DNA of 64,000 nt, from contig JBAIAC010000051.1 in NCBI GenBank assembly GCA_037349315.1, forward strand, positions 24,464,001 through 24,528,000. Direction: 5' to 3'. Below the pieces are notes generated by a model. That model had not been told where the DNA came from. It did no database searches and was given only the letters and a program-made list of their open reading frames with translations. This DNA is from Chelydra serpentina. Its lineage: Eukaryota > Chordata > Testudines > Chelydridae. The position numbers were made by a program, and so were the translations under genes. This document shows, piece after piece, positions 11,149 through 22,610 of this stretch; the stretch's first letter is position 1; each line of letters starts with the position of its first letter.

Positions 11149-12330
11149 TCACAGGGTTAAAAGCAGGGAGCCTGACGGGGACACGGAGCAGAGAACCCTG
11201 GACTGCGCCCACTGCTCCTCAAAGGCGTCAAGGGAGCCAGCGGACGCTGCCCAGAGGAACTCTGCCCGGATGCGTGAACGGACAAGGGATTGGAAACAGG
11301 CCCCACAGGCACAGGAGTCTCCATCGGCCAACCTCCTCTCCCTGGTTTTATAGATGGCCAGTTAAGCCAGGCCCAGGAGGAGGTTGACCAGGAGGTCCTG
11401 TGACTTTGTGGGGCCTCGGATAGGGAGTGCGTAGAGAAGGAGGTGAGGGGGAAAGTGCAGCCAAAATCGTAACAAAATATTGGTGAGGAGCCGGAATAGG
11501 GGCTGCAACCTGGCGCACTCCAGGTAAACGTGCGCCAGGGTCTCCCTCACACCACAGAAGGGGCAGGTATCTGGGACAGGGGTAAACCGCGCCAAATACA
11601 CGCCCATGCTCAGGGCCCCATGAAGGAGCCGCCAGCTGACATCAGTAGCGTAGCTAGGGGGGGAGCAGGGGGAGCGGCTGCTCCCTCTGTGAGGAAAAGC
11701 GGCGCTAAGGCGCCGCCTGAGCCTGGCTGCGGGAGCCGGGCTCAGGGGGCTCTTTTAAGGGCCAGTGGCTCCCTGCAGCGGCAGGAGCCGCCAGTCTTTT
11801 AAAGCATCCCCCCCCCGCCAGCCTAGCTCCAGCAGCGGGGCTGGGGGGGGGGTCGCTTTAAAAGGCCGGCGGCTCCTGCCGCTGCGGGGAGCTGCTGGCC
11901 CTTTAAAGCACTCCCCTCCCCCCAGCCTCGCTCCGGCAGCGGGGCTGGGGGGGGGGCGCTTTAAAAGGCCGGCGGCTCCTGCCGCTGCGGGGAGCTGCTG
12001 GCCCTTTAAAGCGCGCCCCCCCAGCCCCGCTGCCAGATCTGGGCTGGGGGGAGCACTTTAAAAGGCCCGGGGGCTCCGCAGCGGCTGGAGCCCCGGGCCC
12101 TTTAAAGCGCCGTCGGGTGAGTACAAGGGGAGCGGGGAGGCGCCTTTTTATAGCGCCGCTCCCCCTGTGTTCTAAACCTGGCTACGCCACTGGCTGACAT
12201 CCCCGGTGGGCCTCGGTATCAGGGGGGAATAGAGGCTGGCCCACCGGGGCTCCTCACCCTCTAGAGGTGGTTGAAGGTCCCGCCACTTTGTATCGGGGCA
12301 GGACCTATGCCAGGCGTGAGACTTAGAAAC
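11149..12330 (-). mobile_element. 3' end of a Tx1/L1-like LINE ORF2, interrupted by a hAT element
   Basis: Reading on the minus strand, the frame runs EEPRWASLYSPLIPRPTGDVS, then after the hAT insertion WRLLHGALSMGVYLARF, a zinc-binding CPFCGVRETLAHVYLEC (C-x2-C...H-x4-C), and on to SLVRSRIRAEFLWAAS, ending at the stop at 11149. This is the C-terminal cysteine-rich tail typical of L1/Tx1-type ORF2. All parts are in one frame once the 550-bp insertion and one 8-bp duplication are removed. The only break is a TAA near 11358 just before LAIYKTRERRLADG. Clade assignment (Tx1-like) is from recall and should be treated as probable. Confidence 0.75.
11643..12192. mobile_element. Non-autonomous hAT element, GC-rich, in LINE ORF2
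   Basis: The ends are 'cagtagcgtagctagg' and 'cctggctacgccactg', with a perfect 8-bp duplication 'gctgacat' at 11635-11642 and 12193-12200. The interior repeats a unit of roughly 120 bases containing 'ctttaaaaggccggcggctcc', 'ctgccgctgcggggagctgc' and 'ggccctttaaagc' (about 11845-12110), giving an internal tandem and inverted structure. It belongs to the same family as 15475 and 16247 by its termini. There is no transposase. Confidence 0.92.
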
Positions 12331-12439
12331 CCTGAGATGGCTGCTGGCTGAGGAGGAGAGCGTATGGGCTTGTGCGGCCTGAGGGACAGAAGAACAGGGG
12401 AGCTGAAGCTGGGATGCCTGGGCCAGGAGGAAGCTGGTT

Positions 12440-12690
12440 AGGCCAGATGTGGGAAGGGGCATAAAGACTGGGCCCAAGAGGAGTCAGAGGCTTGTGGGCG
12501 GAGCTACAAGGAGGACAGCCCAGCAGTTAAGGGCTGGCTGGGGGGAGAGCAGAGGCTGTGCACAGACAGGAGCACAAGGCAGGCAGAGGCCTATGGAAAG
12601 GCCAGAGAGTAACTCCCAGGAGGGGCTGAGGAGAGAACACAGCCACATGGGGATAGATGGGCTGGGCCTGGTGTGACACTGGAGTGAAGA
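12440..12690 (+). repeat. GA-rich unclassified block
   Basis: 'gtgggcggagctacaaggag' and 'gagagtaactcccaggaggg' are of the same type as the block at 27590, which begins with 'gtgggcggggctgtta'. Confidence 0.35.
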
Positions 12691-13354
12691 CTTTGCGGTT
12701 GCTTTTGGGATGCTGCTTTTGGGATGCTAAATCTACTTGGCTGCAGGGCTAGGTCACCTGCATGGCAGGAGCTGGCTGGTGACTGCTGTGGGAAACTGAG
12801 GTGGGAGTGCTGCAATGCTGGGTCATACCATCAGGGGGCACTCTGGGAGGAGGCTATGACAGCTCCCCAGCAAAAACAACCGGCCGCTCATCACCTTTGG
12901 TCCCAGCATGAGCTCTGAGTGAGAGGGCAGCAGCCCCTTCCTCTACACTAGCACCATCAGTTTTTCAGCAGTACTCCTCCCGGAAGTCCACGGGCTGCTG
13001 AAAAATGAATGCTGGGTGAAGTCCAAAAATACCATGTTGTCTCTAAAACACTGCCTCCCCAGCCCTGCGGTCCTCCCCTGTTTCAGTTTATTCCTGAACT
13101 CTCCAGACCTTTTTTCATTTTTAATCTCAGTGTTAGTTTACTGATTTGCTCAGGCCCCAAGGGCGCCGTACTAAAACACATACCATTACAAAACAAGACA
13201 AGTGGCAACCTCAGAACCACTGAACAGTGCAGAGACAGCTTAGAGTTACGTGAAGCTTATGTTTCCATGGAGCAACTGGTATCTAATGCCTTTCTCTTCT
13301 GTATTTTTGTCACCAGGGCTGTGACAACATAGCCAATAGGTGAAGCGGGGGGGA

Positions 13355-13532
13355 AATCATAGAAGATCAGGGTTGGAAGGGACCTTAGGAGGTCATCTAG
13401 TCCAGCCCCCTGCTCAAAGCAGGACCAATCCCCAATTTTTGCCCCGTATCCCCAAATGGCCCCCTCAAGGATTGAACTCACAACCCTGGGTTTAGAAGGC
13501 CAATGCTCAAACCACCGAGCTATCCCTTCCTC
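13355..13532 (-). mobile_element. tRNA-derived turtle SINE with CR1-like tail
   Basis: Read on the minus strand it begins with a tRNA-like head (A box 'tagctcggtgg', B box 'gggttgtgagttcaatcc'), continues with 'gggggccatttgggg'-type body, and ends with the 3' sequence shared with CR1 ('ggttggactagatgacctcc' type) and an 'attt/ctat' tail. Such SINEs are mobilised by CR1 machinery. It is complete or nearly so. Confidence 0.9.
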
Positions 13533-13734
13533 TATGCAGAGTTGCATAGCGTCTCAAGTAGGAATGACATTAAATGAAGCAAATGGACCAAGCCTAGAGA
13601 TCCTGATGATTAAAATGACTTTCTGAGATGCTGCACTGCAAGTCAGGGGACGGGGCAAAGCTGGGTGACCTTCTCCCTGTGAAATGTATTAGTGTTATCA
13701 CTGCTAAAAAGCGTCCTCAGGGCAAAATGTTACT

Positions 13735-13925
13735 CTTTTACTCTTATTTATTTGTACTGCAGTAGCCCCTAGAGGCCGTGCCCCAGATCAAGGCTGTACG
13801 CACACAGTAAGAGACATGCCCTGCCACAAAGAGTTTCCAAGGCAAGAAGACAGATAATGGGTGGGAGAAAGGAGAGATTATCATCCCCATTTTACAGATG
13901 AGCAAGTGAGGCACAGAGAGACTAA
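13735..13925 (+). mobile_element. MIR-like CORE-SINE
   Basis: It has the head 'atttatttgtactgcagtag', the middle 'catgccctgccacaaagagt' and core 'ccccattttacagatgagca' with 'gaggcacagagag'. The 3' end is missing. Confidence 0.65.
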
Positions 13926-14165
13926 GGATTTATCTACACCATTGCTTAATTTATGCAAACTAGGGTGTAAATGTACCCTGCACCAGCTGGCTGCGCACTA
14001 GGAATCCATGTGGACCTGCTGACACACACTAACAGTTCCCTAGTACTCTTTGATTTGCCCCACTTTGAAATGAGAGTAGTAAGGCAGGGTGTGAATTTGC
14101 AGTGCACTAGTTGCTCTACACTAACTCCTTCTGTGGACACTCTTATTGCACACTAAAAGTGCCTT
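13926..14165. mobile_element. MITE of the 1946-2223 family
   Basis: It shares 'aacagttccctagtactctt', 'cccactttgaaatgagagta' and 'gtgcactagttgctctacac' with the 1946-2223 copy. The right terminus is unclear. Confidence 0.5.
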
Positions 14166-14354
14166 TGTGTGCTTTAGCGTAATGCACTTTAAAGTGTGCA
14201 GAGCTAAACTCCCCCAGGGCACTTCTAATGCACGGTAAGAACCCTAGCTGAGACACAAGGAGGCCTGATTATCAGAGTGTGGATGCTCTGCACTTTCTGT
14301 AAATCAGCCCCTGTAACAGGTCTCCTAGGGCACCAAAAATCACTAGTTGCTTTT

Positions 14355-14478
14355 GGAAATCTTGGGATAAGTAACTTGCCCAAGGTCGCCCACAAAGTCT
14401 GTGGCAGGGCCAGGACCTGACTGCAGACCTCCTGAGGCCCTGTCCAACACCTGAACCACTAGCTCCTCCTTCCATCAG
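14355..14478 (+). mobile_element. MIR 3' half
   Basis: 'agtaacttgcccaaggtcgc' followed by 'ggcagggccaggacctgact' and 'acctgaaccactagctcctc' is the MIR tail in the correct order. Confidence 0.6.
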
Positions 14479-15194
14479 TGCTGTTAGGGATTTTTAAAAG
14501 GGTGACAGCTGCTGAAGCTGAAAATAAATACAGGTGCTGCATGGCTTATTATAGGCTTCCTTGACATTGCTTTGTAAAAAGCTTCACATCACACGAATAC
14601 TCTGACCCTACCACCAGGAAAAATACAAGGGGAATCTGTATCGAGCCAGAGCAATTTAATTTCTGTCTAAGGATATTTTCTTTCCAAAAGGCTCCACTTC
14701 CAGTTATTTCCTGAAGTGCAGATTAAAGACGTGTGCTGTCTGTTATGTATTCTCTGACAATAGCAACATCATTGCAGCCTGACACCTGTGCCACAGGTTT
14801 CTCACTCAGTGCTCCAGGGTATTTAGCAAACATACAAATCAGGGCTATGCCAAATGGATAAACAAGCACCTGAGTATCTGCAAAGTCTTTCACCTCTAAA
14901 TCACCATCTGGATCCAGGCCAGTTTGGCTGTGATTTGGAATTAGTCTGGTCTGACAGCGATTTGGGGAACTATTTGAAAGGAGTTACTAGTCTCAGGAGT
15001 CCAGCTATTGTTGGAACTGCTTTGCAGACATGAGTAACTGCTCTGTATTATTCTGGTTCTACTTACATGAAGGGTAACATCTTTCTTCTCTTCCAGTGCA
15101 AATGGTTGCGGAGGAAGGGATTGGGAAAAGTGTAAGCGAAGAGAAAACCAGACTGAGAAATCTGGCGTGGTGATAGAGTGCAGTATAAAATCCT

Positions 15195-15345
15195 ACAATA
15201 AGATAGATTGGCTGGGTGACCTTAGAGAAGTGGTAGGCTGCCTCAACCATCTCAGCTCTCCCATCTGTATGGTGACAATGCTTACCTCCTGCATAGGCCA
15301 CGGTGAGGGTGAACTAGTTAGTGTTTGCATGGTGTTCACAGCAGA
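15195..15345 (-). mobile_element. MIR-like fragment, antisense
   Basis: 'ctcagctctcccatctgtat' and 'gacaatgcttacctcctgca' correspond to the reverse complement of the MIR core. The match is diverged. Confidence 0.45.
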
Positions 15346-15474
15346 TACAGAACCAGATGAGAGCATTCACCACACTTGCCTCACAAGGGCACAGGTCAAG
15401 TGTTTATGGTGCAGTTAAAGATCCAAACTGTAAGGGTGAAAGAAGGCGTGGCTGAAATAATAGAATAATAGAAT

Positions 15475-15775
15475 CAGTAGCGCAGCCAGGTCCGGAGAGC
15501 AGGGGAGCGGCGCTATAAAAGGCGCCTCCCCCTGTACTCACCTGGCGGCGCTCCGGGTCTTCGGTGGCATTTCGGCGGCTCACTCCGGGTCTTTGGTGGT
15601 ACCCCGCGGCAAAATGCCGCCAAAGACCCGGAGCGCCGCCGGGTGAGTGCAAGAAGCGGCGCTTAAAAAGAAGCAGCGCCTTTTTTTAGTGCTGCTAAAA
15701 AAAGGTGCCGCTTCCACCGCTTCTGCTCAAGGGGGAGCGGCCGCTTCCCCTGCTCCCCACCTGGCTACGCTACTG
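15475..15775. mobile_element. Non-autonomous hAT element, GC-rich, in a CR1 tail
   Basis: Terminal inverted repeats are 'cagtagcgcagccagg' and 'cctggctacgctactg'. The flanking 8-mers are 'aatagaat' (15467-15474) and 'catagaat' (15776-15783), a 7/8 duplication as expected for hAT transposition. The interior carries inverted 'cggcggcgctccgggtc'-type segments and 'ttttttagtgctgctaaaaaaa', so the whole element can fold back. There is no transposase frame. Confidence 0.87.
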
Positions 15776-16246
15776 CATAGAATATTAGGGTTCGAAGGGA
15801 CCTCAGGAGGTCATCTAGTCCAACCCCCTGCTCAAAGCAGGACCAATCCCCAACTAAATCATCCCAGTCAGGGCTTTGCCAAGCCTGACCTTAAAAACCT
15901 CTAAGGATGAAGATTCCACCACCTCCCTAGGTAACTTATTCCAGTGCTTCACCACTCTCCAAGTGAAAATGTTTTTCCTAATATCCAACCTAAACCTCCT
16001 CCGCTGCAACTTGAGACCATTCTCCTTGTTCTGTCTTCTGGTACCACTGAGAACAGTCTAGATCCATCCTCTTTGGAACCCCTTTCAGGTAGTTGAAAGC
16101 AGCTATCAAATCCCCCCTCATTCTTCTCTTCTGCAGACTAAATAATCCCAGTTCCTTCAGCCTCTCCTCATAAATCATGTGCTCCAGCCCCCTAATCATT
16201 TTTGTTGCCCTCCGCTGGACTCTTTCCAATTTATCCACATCCTTCT

Positions 16247-16543
16247 CAGTAGCGTAGGCAGGTCCGGAGCACAGGGGGAGCGGCACTATAAAAAGGCGCC
16301 CCCCAGGCTCCCCCTGTGCTCACCCGGCGGCGCCTCTGGCGGCGCTTCGGGTCTTCGGCGGCGGTGGGTCCTCACCAGAGATGGTACGGTCCGGTATGGC
16401 ATACCGGCAAGAGCCAGTACGCTGTGCCAGACCGTACCGGCTTCCCCGGCGATGATTTAAAGGGCCCGGGGCTCCGGCGGAGCTTTTTAAGGCGCCGTTT
16501 ATGCTCACAGGGGGAGCGGCCGCTCCCCCTGGCTACGCTACTG
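16247..16543. mobile_element. Non-autonomous hAT element, sister of the 15475 copy, in CR1 ORF2
   Basis: The ends are 'cagtagcgtaggca' and 'tggctacgctactg', flanked by a perfect 8-bp duplication 'atccttct' (16239-16246 and 16544-16551). Removing the element and one 8-mer rejoins the CR1 ORF2 sequence seamlessly. The interior shares the 'ggggagcgg...gcgccgcc' pattern with the copies at 15475 and 11643. A smaller palindromic segment lies inside at 16383-16440. Confidence 0.92.
16383..16440. repeat. Palindromic segment nested inside a hAT element
   Basis: The block starts 'ggtacggtccggtatgg' and ends 'ccagaccgtaccgg', forming near-complementary ends, with a second short inverted pair 'ccggtatg/cataccgg' inside. 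It is absent from the two sister hAT copies in this window, so it is a later insertion or a variable core of the element. I see no clear target duplication. Confidence 0.5.
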
Positions 16544-17809
16544 ATCCTTCTTGTGGGTGGGGCCCAAAACTGGACACAGTACTCCAGATGAGCCTCACCA
16601 CAATGCCGAATAGAGGGGAATGATCACGTCCCTCAATCTGCTGGCAATGCTCCTACTAATACAGCCCAAAATGCTGTTAGCCTTCTTAGCACCAAGGGCA
16701 CACTGTTGACTCATATCCAACTTCTCATCCACTGTAACCCCTAGGTCCTTTTCTGCAGAACTGCTGCCTAGCCACTCGGTCCCTAGTCTGTAGCAGTGCA
16801 TGGGATTCTTCGATCCTAAGTGCAGGGCTCTGCACTTGTCCTTGTTGAACCTCATCAGATTTCTTTTGGCCCAATCCTCCAATTTGTCTAGGTCCCTCTG
16901 TATCCTATCCCTACCCTCCAGCATATCTACCACACCTCCCAGTTTAGTGTCATCTGCAATCTTGCTGAGGGTGCAGTCCACGCCATCCTCCAGATCGTTA
17001 ATGAAGATATTGAACAAAACCGGCCCAGGACTGACCCTTGGGGCACTCCACTTGATACCTGTGGCCAACTAGACATGGAGCCATTGATCACTACCCATTG
17101 AGCCTAATGATCTAGCCAGCTTTCTATCCACTTTATAGTCCATTCACCCAGCCCATACTTTTTTAACTTGTTAGCAAGAATACTGTGGGAGACTCGTATC
17201 AAAAGCTTTGCTAAAGTCAAGGAATAACACATCCACTGCTTTCCCCTCATCCACAGAGCCAGTTATCTCATCATAGAAGGCAATTAGGTTAGTCAGGCAT
17301 GACTTGCCTTTGGTGAATCCATGCTCACTGTTCCTGATCACTTTCCTCTCCTCGGAGTGCTTCAAAACTGATTCCTTGAGGACCTGCTCCATGATTTTTC
17401 CAGAGACTGAGGTGAGGCTGACTGGCCTGTAGTTCCCCGGATCCTCCTTCTTTTCTTTTTTAAAGATGGGCACTACATTAGCCTTTTTCCAGTCATCCAC
17501 GACCTCCCCCGATCACCGTGAGTTTTCAAAGATAATGGCCAATGGCCCTGCAATCACATCCGCCAACTCCTTTAGCACCCTCGGATGCAGTGCATCCGGC
17601 CCCATGGACTTGTGCTTGTCCAGCTTTATTAAATAGCCCTGAACCACTTCTTTCTCCACAGAGGACTGGTCACCTCCTACCCGTACTGTGCCGCCCAGTG
17701 CAGTAGTCTGGGAGCTGACCTTGTTCGTGAAGACAGAAGCAAAAAAAGCATTGAGTACATTAGCTTTTCCCACATCCTCTGTCACTAGGTTGCCTATGAT
17801 GATTATTGT

Positions 17810-19530
17810 TGCCCCGCTGCTAAGTAGTATCAGTTATCCGGGGTCTTGCAGGTCAGCATCCCAGTGGGGAAGAAATCAGCACTCAATGATGGGTAGTCTG
17901 GGTATATTCTAAGTGCAGTTTTTTATTTACATTAGTCCTGGAACAGAGGTGGTCACAAACAGAAGGCAGGGAATCCCTTCTTTTAGGAATCTCAGCCCAA
18001 CACCAATGTCCAATTTCCAGAGAGAAACTTTGCCTCAAGAATTGACTCTGACAGGGTTGATGGAACAATGTGTATAGTAGGAGTGCTGAGATCCATTGAA
18101 CCAAATTGTAAACCCTGTGTATGATGGGAACCAGCACCCCCAGCACTCCTAGTTCCAGCACCTATGGACTCTGATCAAAGCCCAGGACAGTGCAAACTTT
18201 CCTGCTGCTCGCATAGCTCCCTCTACATGGAACCGTGAAAATACCTAACTAACACCACAGTACATCTTCCCAAGACTGAACATTTGCTCGCATGGTAAGA
18301 ACAAGAACGTTGACATGCCACCCCAGGACACCCATCATAACCTTATTCGTTATTTGTTTTATTGTGGTGTTTAGAAGCCCCAGTTAAGATCAAGGCCCTG
18401 TCATGCTAGGTGCAAACACACAGAGACAGCCCCTGCCTTGAGGAGTTCAAAAAATACCTCTCCATATTCTGTCCTTCTGATTGACAGAGGAAACGCCTCC
18501 CTTTTCATCCTCCCGCCCCATTCTAAAGCACTGGCTTGTGTTGCTCCAACAGTTGTCCAAGCGGAGCACACATTGTACTTAATTAGGACCTTCTCTTTGT
18601 GTTGCCATGGAGCCAAATTGTTTTGAAGCTGCAGTTCCAGCCAGATATGACAGGCCCAAAAAGAAAGAGCTGACATGACAGCACAGACTTGCCTGGGTAT
18701 TTTCTGTTCTGTTACTTTAAATCATGGGTCCCCACTGGAAACTTGCCTCGTGATCTCATTCCCCATCCTTGGGTGGCACACAATACGTCTGCCCTGTTAC
18801 CATTGTTGATTAACCAAGTTGGAGAGCAAGGAGCTGCCTCTCACTGAGGACTGAGCATCCAGGGATGAACCCCCGCATCTGTTGGCTATGCTGGGTAGCT
18901 GCATTGCCCAAGAGTTCCCTGAACCTCTCACTCCCTGCGCAAATGCACAAGATGCATTTCATGCACTGGCTGGGGGATTGTCCTGCTTTGGTTTGCAAAC
19001 CAGAACAGTGAGTGGTATTTTCCCCACATGTGTCCGCCGGCCTTTCATTGCTTGGAAAGTTCAGCCCTGAAGAAATCTGTATTGAATTGCTGAGGGCAGC
19101 AAAGCTTCCTCCTACAAAATGGGGTGGAGAAGAGCGCCCCACTCTATAGGATTTGTGCTGGATGCAGGGATTGCTCCTCAGCAAGTACTGGTGCATCATT
19201 CTTGTCAACCGGTTGTCATGACCTGGTATGCACGCGTGTGCACATGCTTGCACACCATCGCCCTCCACTGGATAGAATCAGAAGTGCTTAGCCATATGGC
19301 AGCTGACTCTTTGCTGCTCAGAGAATCTCCTTTAGCTCAAGCGCTATGGAGCAGGAGAACTGGAGTGCTCCCCTGCCTGTCTCTGATATACCAAGTGATC
19401 ACAGGGAGCAGGATACAGACAACTAGGAAATCCCGGCTGTTCACAGATGTGTTACGTTATCAGCTGTCCTGATTTCCAACAGCTGAAGTGGAAAATCTGG
19501 CTCTGTCCTGTGCATGTCACCAGGTATGTC
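17810..19530. other. No gene recognised apart from a MIR head
   Basis: Apart from the MIR piece at 18345 I see no coding or repeat signal. The 152-codon minus frame at 18810-19268 has no recognisable domain. Confidence 0.5.
18345..18445 (+). mobile_element. MIR-like CORE-SINE head
   Basis: 'agaagccccagttaagatca' and 'cctgtcatgctaggtgcaaa' followed by 'agacagcccctgccttgagg' match the 13735 copy head. Confidence 0.6.
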
Positions 19531-19539
19531 CCACTGGGG

Positions 19540-19662
19540 TAGGGTGACCAGACAGCAAGTGTGAAAAATCGGGACGGGGGTGAGGGGTATTAGGAGCCTA
19601 TATAAGAAAACGACCCAAAAATCGGGGCTGTCCCTATAAAATCGGGACATCTGGTCACCCTA
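19540..19662. mobile_element. Short hAT MITE, complete
   Basis: The 123-bp element has termini 'tagggtgaccagac' and 'tctggtcaccct(a)' and is flanked by a perfect 8-bp duplication 'cactgggg' (19532-19539 and 19663-19670). The interior carries 'aatcgggac' and 'tcccgat'-type inverted words, so the whole folds into a hairpin. It has no coding capacity. Confidence 0.9.
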
Positions 19663-19974
19663 CACTGGGGAAGGGGAATTGATAGAAATCACTGAGAGCT
19701 CTGTCACGGGCTCTGTAGGATCCTTGGACTGCTGTGTTTAGTAATGCCAACAATCAGACAACCCCTCCATTTAAACTCATTGAGGCACTGGAATGGCCAG
19801 GAGGCAGAGCCCTACCCTTGTCTGCTTTGGGGCCAAATCTTCCAGTATTTACTCAGACAAAACCCCACTGAAGTTAACAGGAGTGTTGCAAAGGAAGGAC
19901 TGAATGCAAGAACCATGATAGTCTAGGGCTGGTGGTGGTGATAGAGTCTGCAAAGTGGGGGGTGGGAGGGGAGC

Positions 19975-20540
19975 AAGGGAAGAACCATGGCTCCACCCAC
20001 TTCCTCTACCCACTTCCCCTGTCTACCTGCAATATTAAATAGTCTATTTCCAGTATAGGGAGCTCGATGTTCCTGTGTCATCATTTGTCCATAAAGCGTT
20101 GCTTTGGAGGTGGAACGTGGCATTCAGGGTCTCCCTGTGTTTTTTATTCTGATGTACAAATGCAGTTTCATTTCGGAACAGTCCCTTTCGCTGGAAATAG
20201 GGAGTGAGATGTGATCTGAATGCATATGGAGGGAATTTGACATTCTGACTCTCAATTCCTCATAATTGCCTTCACTTTGACATGAAGCAGTCTCCTGTTG
20301 TGATTTCTCCTGTCAGAGCCCCCTCTCTTTTCATCTCTTTTGTTGTTTTAATTCATTTTTTTTAAAACTGCCTCCTAGGAATTTTGCCAGTTTTTTGTGC
20401 AGATAAGATACAGAATGATTCTGATTGTTTTTCTAATAGCAGGTTTTAGTGCATTCGTTTACCAGATTCCTGCAGTCTCTATTGTTCCAGTCCCTAATCA
20501 CATGTAATTAGGTCCTCCCAGCCTTGATTAATCTGCGGAT
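19975..20540. other. Unique AT-balanced stretch, possible conserved non-coding DNA
   Basis: No repeat word or frame of note. Sequence complexity is even and CpG is scarce. Regulatory function is conjecture. Confidence 0.3.
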
Positions 20541-20544
20541 TGGA

Positions 20545-22610
20545 ATGATCATAGTATCATAGAAATGTCAGGCTGGAAAGGACCTCCAGAGGTCATCTAG
20601 TCCAGCTTCCTGTCCTGAGGCAGGACCAAGTAAAGCTAGATCATCCCTGACAGATATTTGTTCAACCTGTTCTTAAAACCTCCCAGTGATGGGGATTCCA
20701 CAACCTCCGTGGGAAGCTTATTCCAGTGTTTAACTATCCTTATAGTTAGACAGTTTTTCCTAATATCCACCCTAAATCTCTTTTGCTGCATCTAAGCCCA
20801 TTACTTCTTGTCCTACCTTCAGTGGACATGGAGAACAATTCTCTTTATAACAGCCCATAATGTATTTCAAGACTAGTATTAGATGCCCCCTCAGTCTTTT
20901 TATCTAAAGACTAAACATGCCCAGTGTTTTAAGCCTTTCTCCGTAGGTTAGGTTTTCTAAACCTTTTGTCATTTTTGTTGCTCTCCTCTGGACACTCTCC
21001 GATTTGTCCACATCTTTCTAAAGTGTGGTGCCCAGAATTGGACCCAGTACTCCAGCTGAGCCCTCACTAGCGTGGAGCAGACTGGGATAATTACCTCCTG
21101 CGTCTTACGCACAACACTCCTGTTAACATACCCCAGAATCATATTAGCCTTTTTCACAACTGCATTGCATTATTGACTCGTATTCAGGTTGTGATCCACT
21201 ATAACCCCAGATCCTGTCCCCATTTTGTAGTTGTGCCTTTGATTTTTTCCTTCCCAGCTGAAGTACATTGTACTTGTCTTGGTTAAATTTCATTGACTTT
21301 AGGCCCACTCTCCAATTTGTCAAGGGCATTTTGAATTCTAATCCTGTCCTCCAAAGTGCTAGCAACCAGGAGGATGGGAGAGGGGGTTAGTAACCCCACA
21401 ATGGAAACATAGTGGGAACTCCACCCCCATATACATTTGTACATGCGGGGGGCAGCAAGAGCAGGACCCAGAGGGGCAGGAGCAGCCACTGTGGGGCCTG
21501 GGATTGTGTTGAGGAGCAGGGAGTAGGACTTGGAGGGGCTGGAACCCCCGGACCCTCCTTCCCAGCCTGGAGCCACCATCTTTCCCCCCTCCCCCCACTG
21601 CAAGTCTCAGTACCTCCACGCCACTCCTATCCCTCTATCCCCACACCCATTTGTAGGGAGCTTCCACCGCCCTGCTAATCACCCCTCCCAGCTTGGTGTC
21701 ATCCACAGATTTTATAAGCATACTCTCCTCTCCATTATCCCAGTCATTAATGAATAGCACCGAACCCAGGACAGACCCCGTGGGACCCCACTTGACACAT
21801 CCCCCAGTTTGACAGTGACCCATCGATAACTACTCTGTGAGTACAGTCTTTCAACCAGTTGTGTACCTACCTTGTGGGAATTTCATCTAGACAACACTTC
21901 CAAAGTTTGCTTATGAGAACATCATGTGGGACTGCATCAAAAGCCTCACTAAAATCAAGATATATCATGTCTACGGCTCTCGCCCCCACACACACGTCCA
22001 TGAGGCCAATAACCCCGTCAAAGAAGGAAATTACATTGGCTGGTATGATTTGTTCTTGACAAATCCATGCTGGCTATTCCTTATAACCCTATTATCCTCT
22101 AGGTGCCTACAAACTGATTGTTTAATCATTTGTTCCAGTGTCTTTCCAGGTATCGACTGACTGGTCTATAATTCACTGGGTCCTCTTTGTTCCCCTTTTT
22201 AAAGACAGGTCCTATGTTTGCCCTTGTCCAGTCCTCTGGGACTTCACCCGTGTTCCAGGAGGTCTCGAAGATAATTGCTAACGGTTCTGAGGTTGCTTCA
22301 GCTAGTTCCTTAATTACCCGAGGGTCCATCAGGGCCTGCCAACATGAATACATCTAACTTGTCTATATATTCTTTAACCCATTCTTTCCCTATTTTGGCT
22401 TGTGTTCCTTCCCCTTTGTTGTCAGTATGAATAGTGTTAAACCTCTGGTACAATTTACTTTTTAATGAAGACTGAAGCGTAATAGGGATTGAACACGTCA
22501 GCTTTCTTTCATCTTTCTCTTGCTCCTAATGTATTTATATAACCCCTTCTTATTGCCTTTTATGTCCCTAGCTAGGTGTAACTCATTTTGTGCCTGATGG
22601 ACAAACTAAT
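20545..22610 (-). mobile_element. CR1-type LINE, old and heavily degraded
   Basis: The minus strand contains the CR1 3' end ('atcatagtatcatagaaatg' near 20550 is the tail), the RNase-like C-terminal ORF2 region (KKANMILGYVNRSVV, 20969-21157), the NKYNVLQLG-like segment and PVFKKGNKEDPVNYRPVS (22126-22353). The frame is broken in many places. The sequence differs strongly from the copy at 15.5-17.8 kb, so it is another subfamily or a much older copy. A 315-bp foreign segment interrupts it at 21362-21676. Confidence 0.9.
21362..21676. mobile_element. Unclassified insertion inside the 20.5-22.6 kb CR1
   Basis: The CR1 sequence 'cctccaaagtgctagcaacc' stops and resumes 315 bp later at 'cctgctaatcacccctccca'. 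The words 'tgctagcaacc' and 'tgctaatcacc' at the two borders look like a diverged target duplication of about 11 bp. The interior is G- and C-rich ('ggggttagtaacccc' palindrome at 21379, C-runs at 21585-21600) and has no recognised coding content. Confidence 0.45.

Larger units (their letters stand above)
15456..17805 (-). mobile_element. CR1 LINE, 5'-truncated, degraded, carrying two hAT insertions
   Basis: Read on the minus strand, the RT region starts near 17800 (VLNAFFASVFT), passes PIFKKEKKEDPGNYRPVSL and LFLDFSKAFD (17171-17500), then the catalytic box altered to IADDTKLGG (16595-17068), and after an interruption [15 protein letters not shown] (15990-16240). The 3' UTR and 'attctat' tail end near 15456. 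Frameshifts separate the pieces and the first residue of the F/YADD box is Ile, so it is inactive. Two related hAT elements sit inside: one in the tail (15475-15775), one in ORF2 (16247-16543). Confidence 0.93.
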
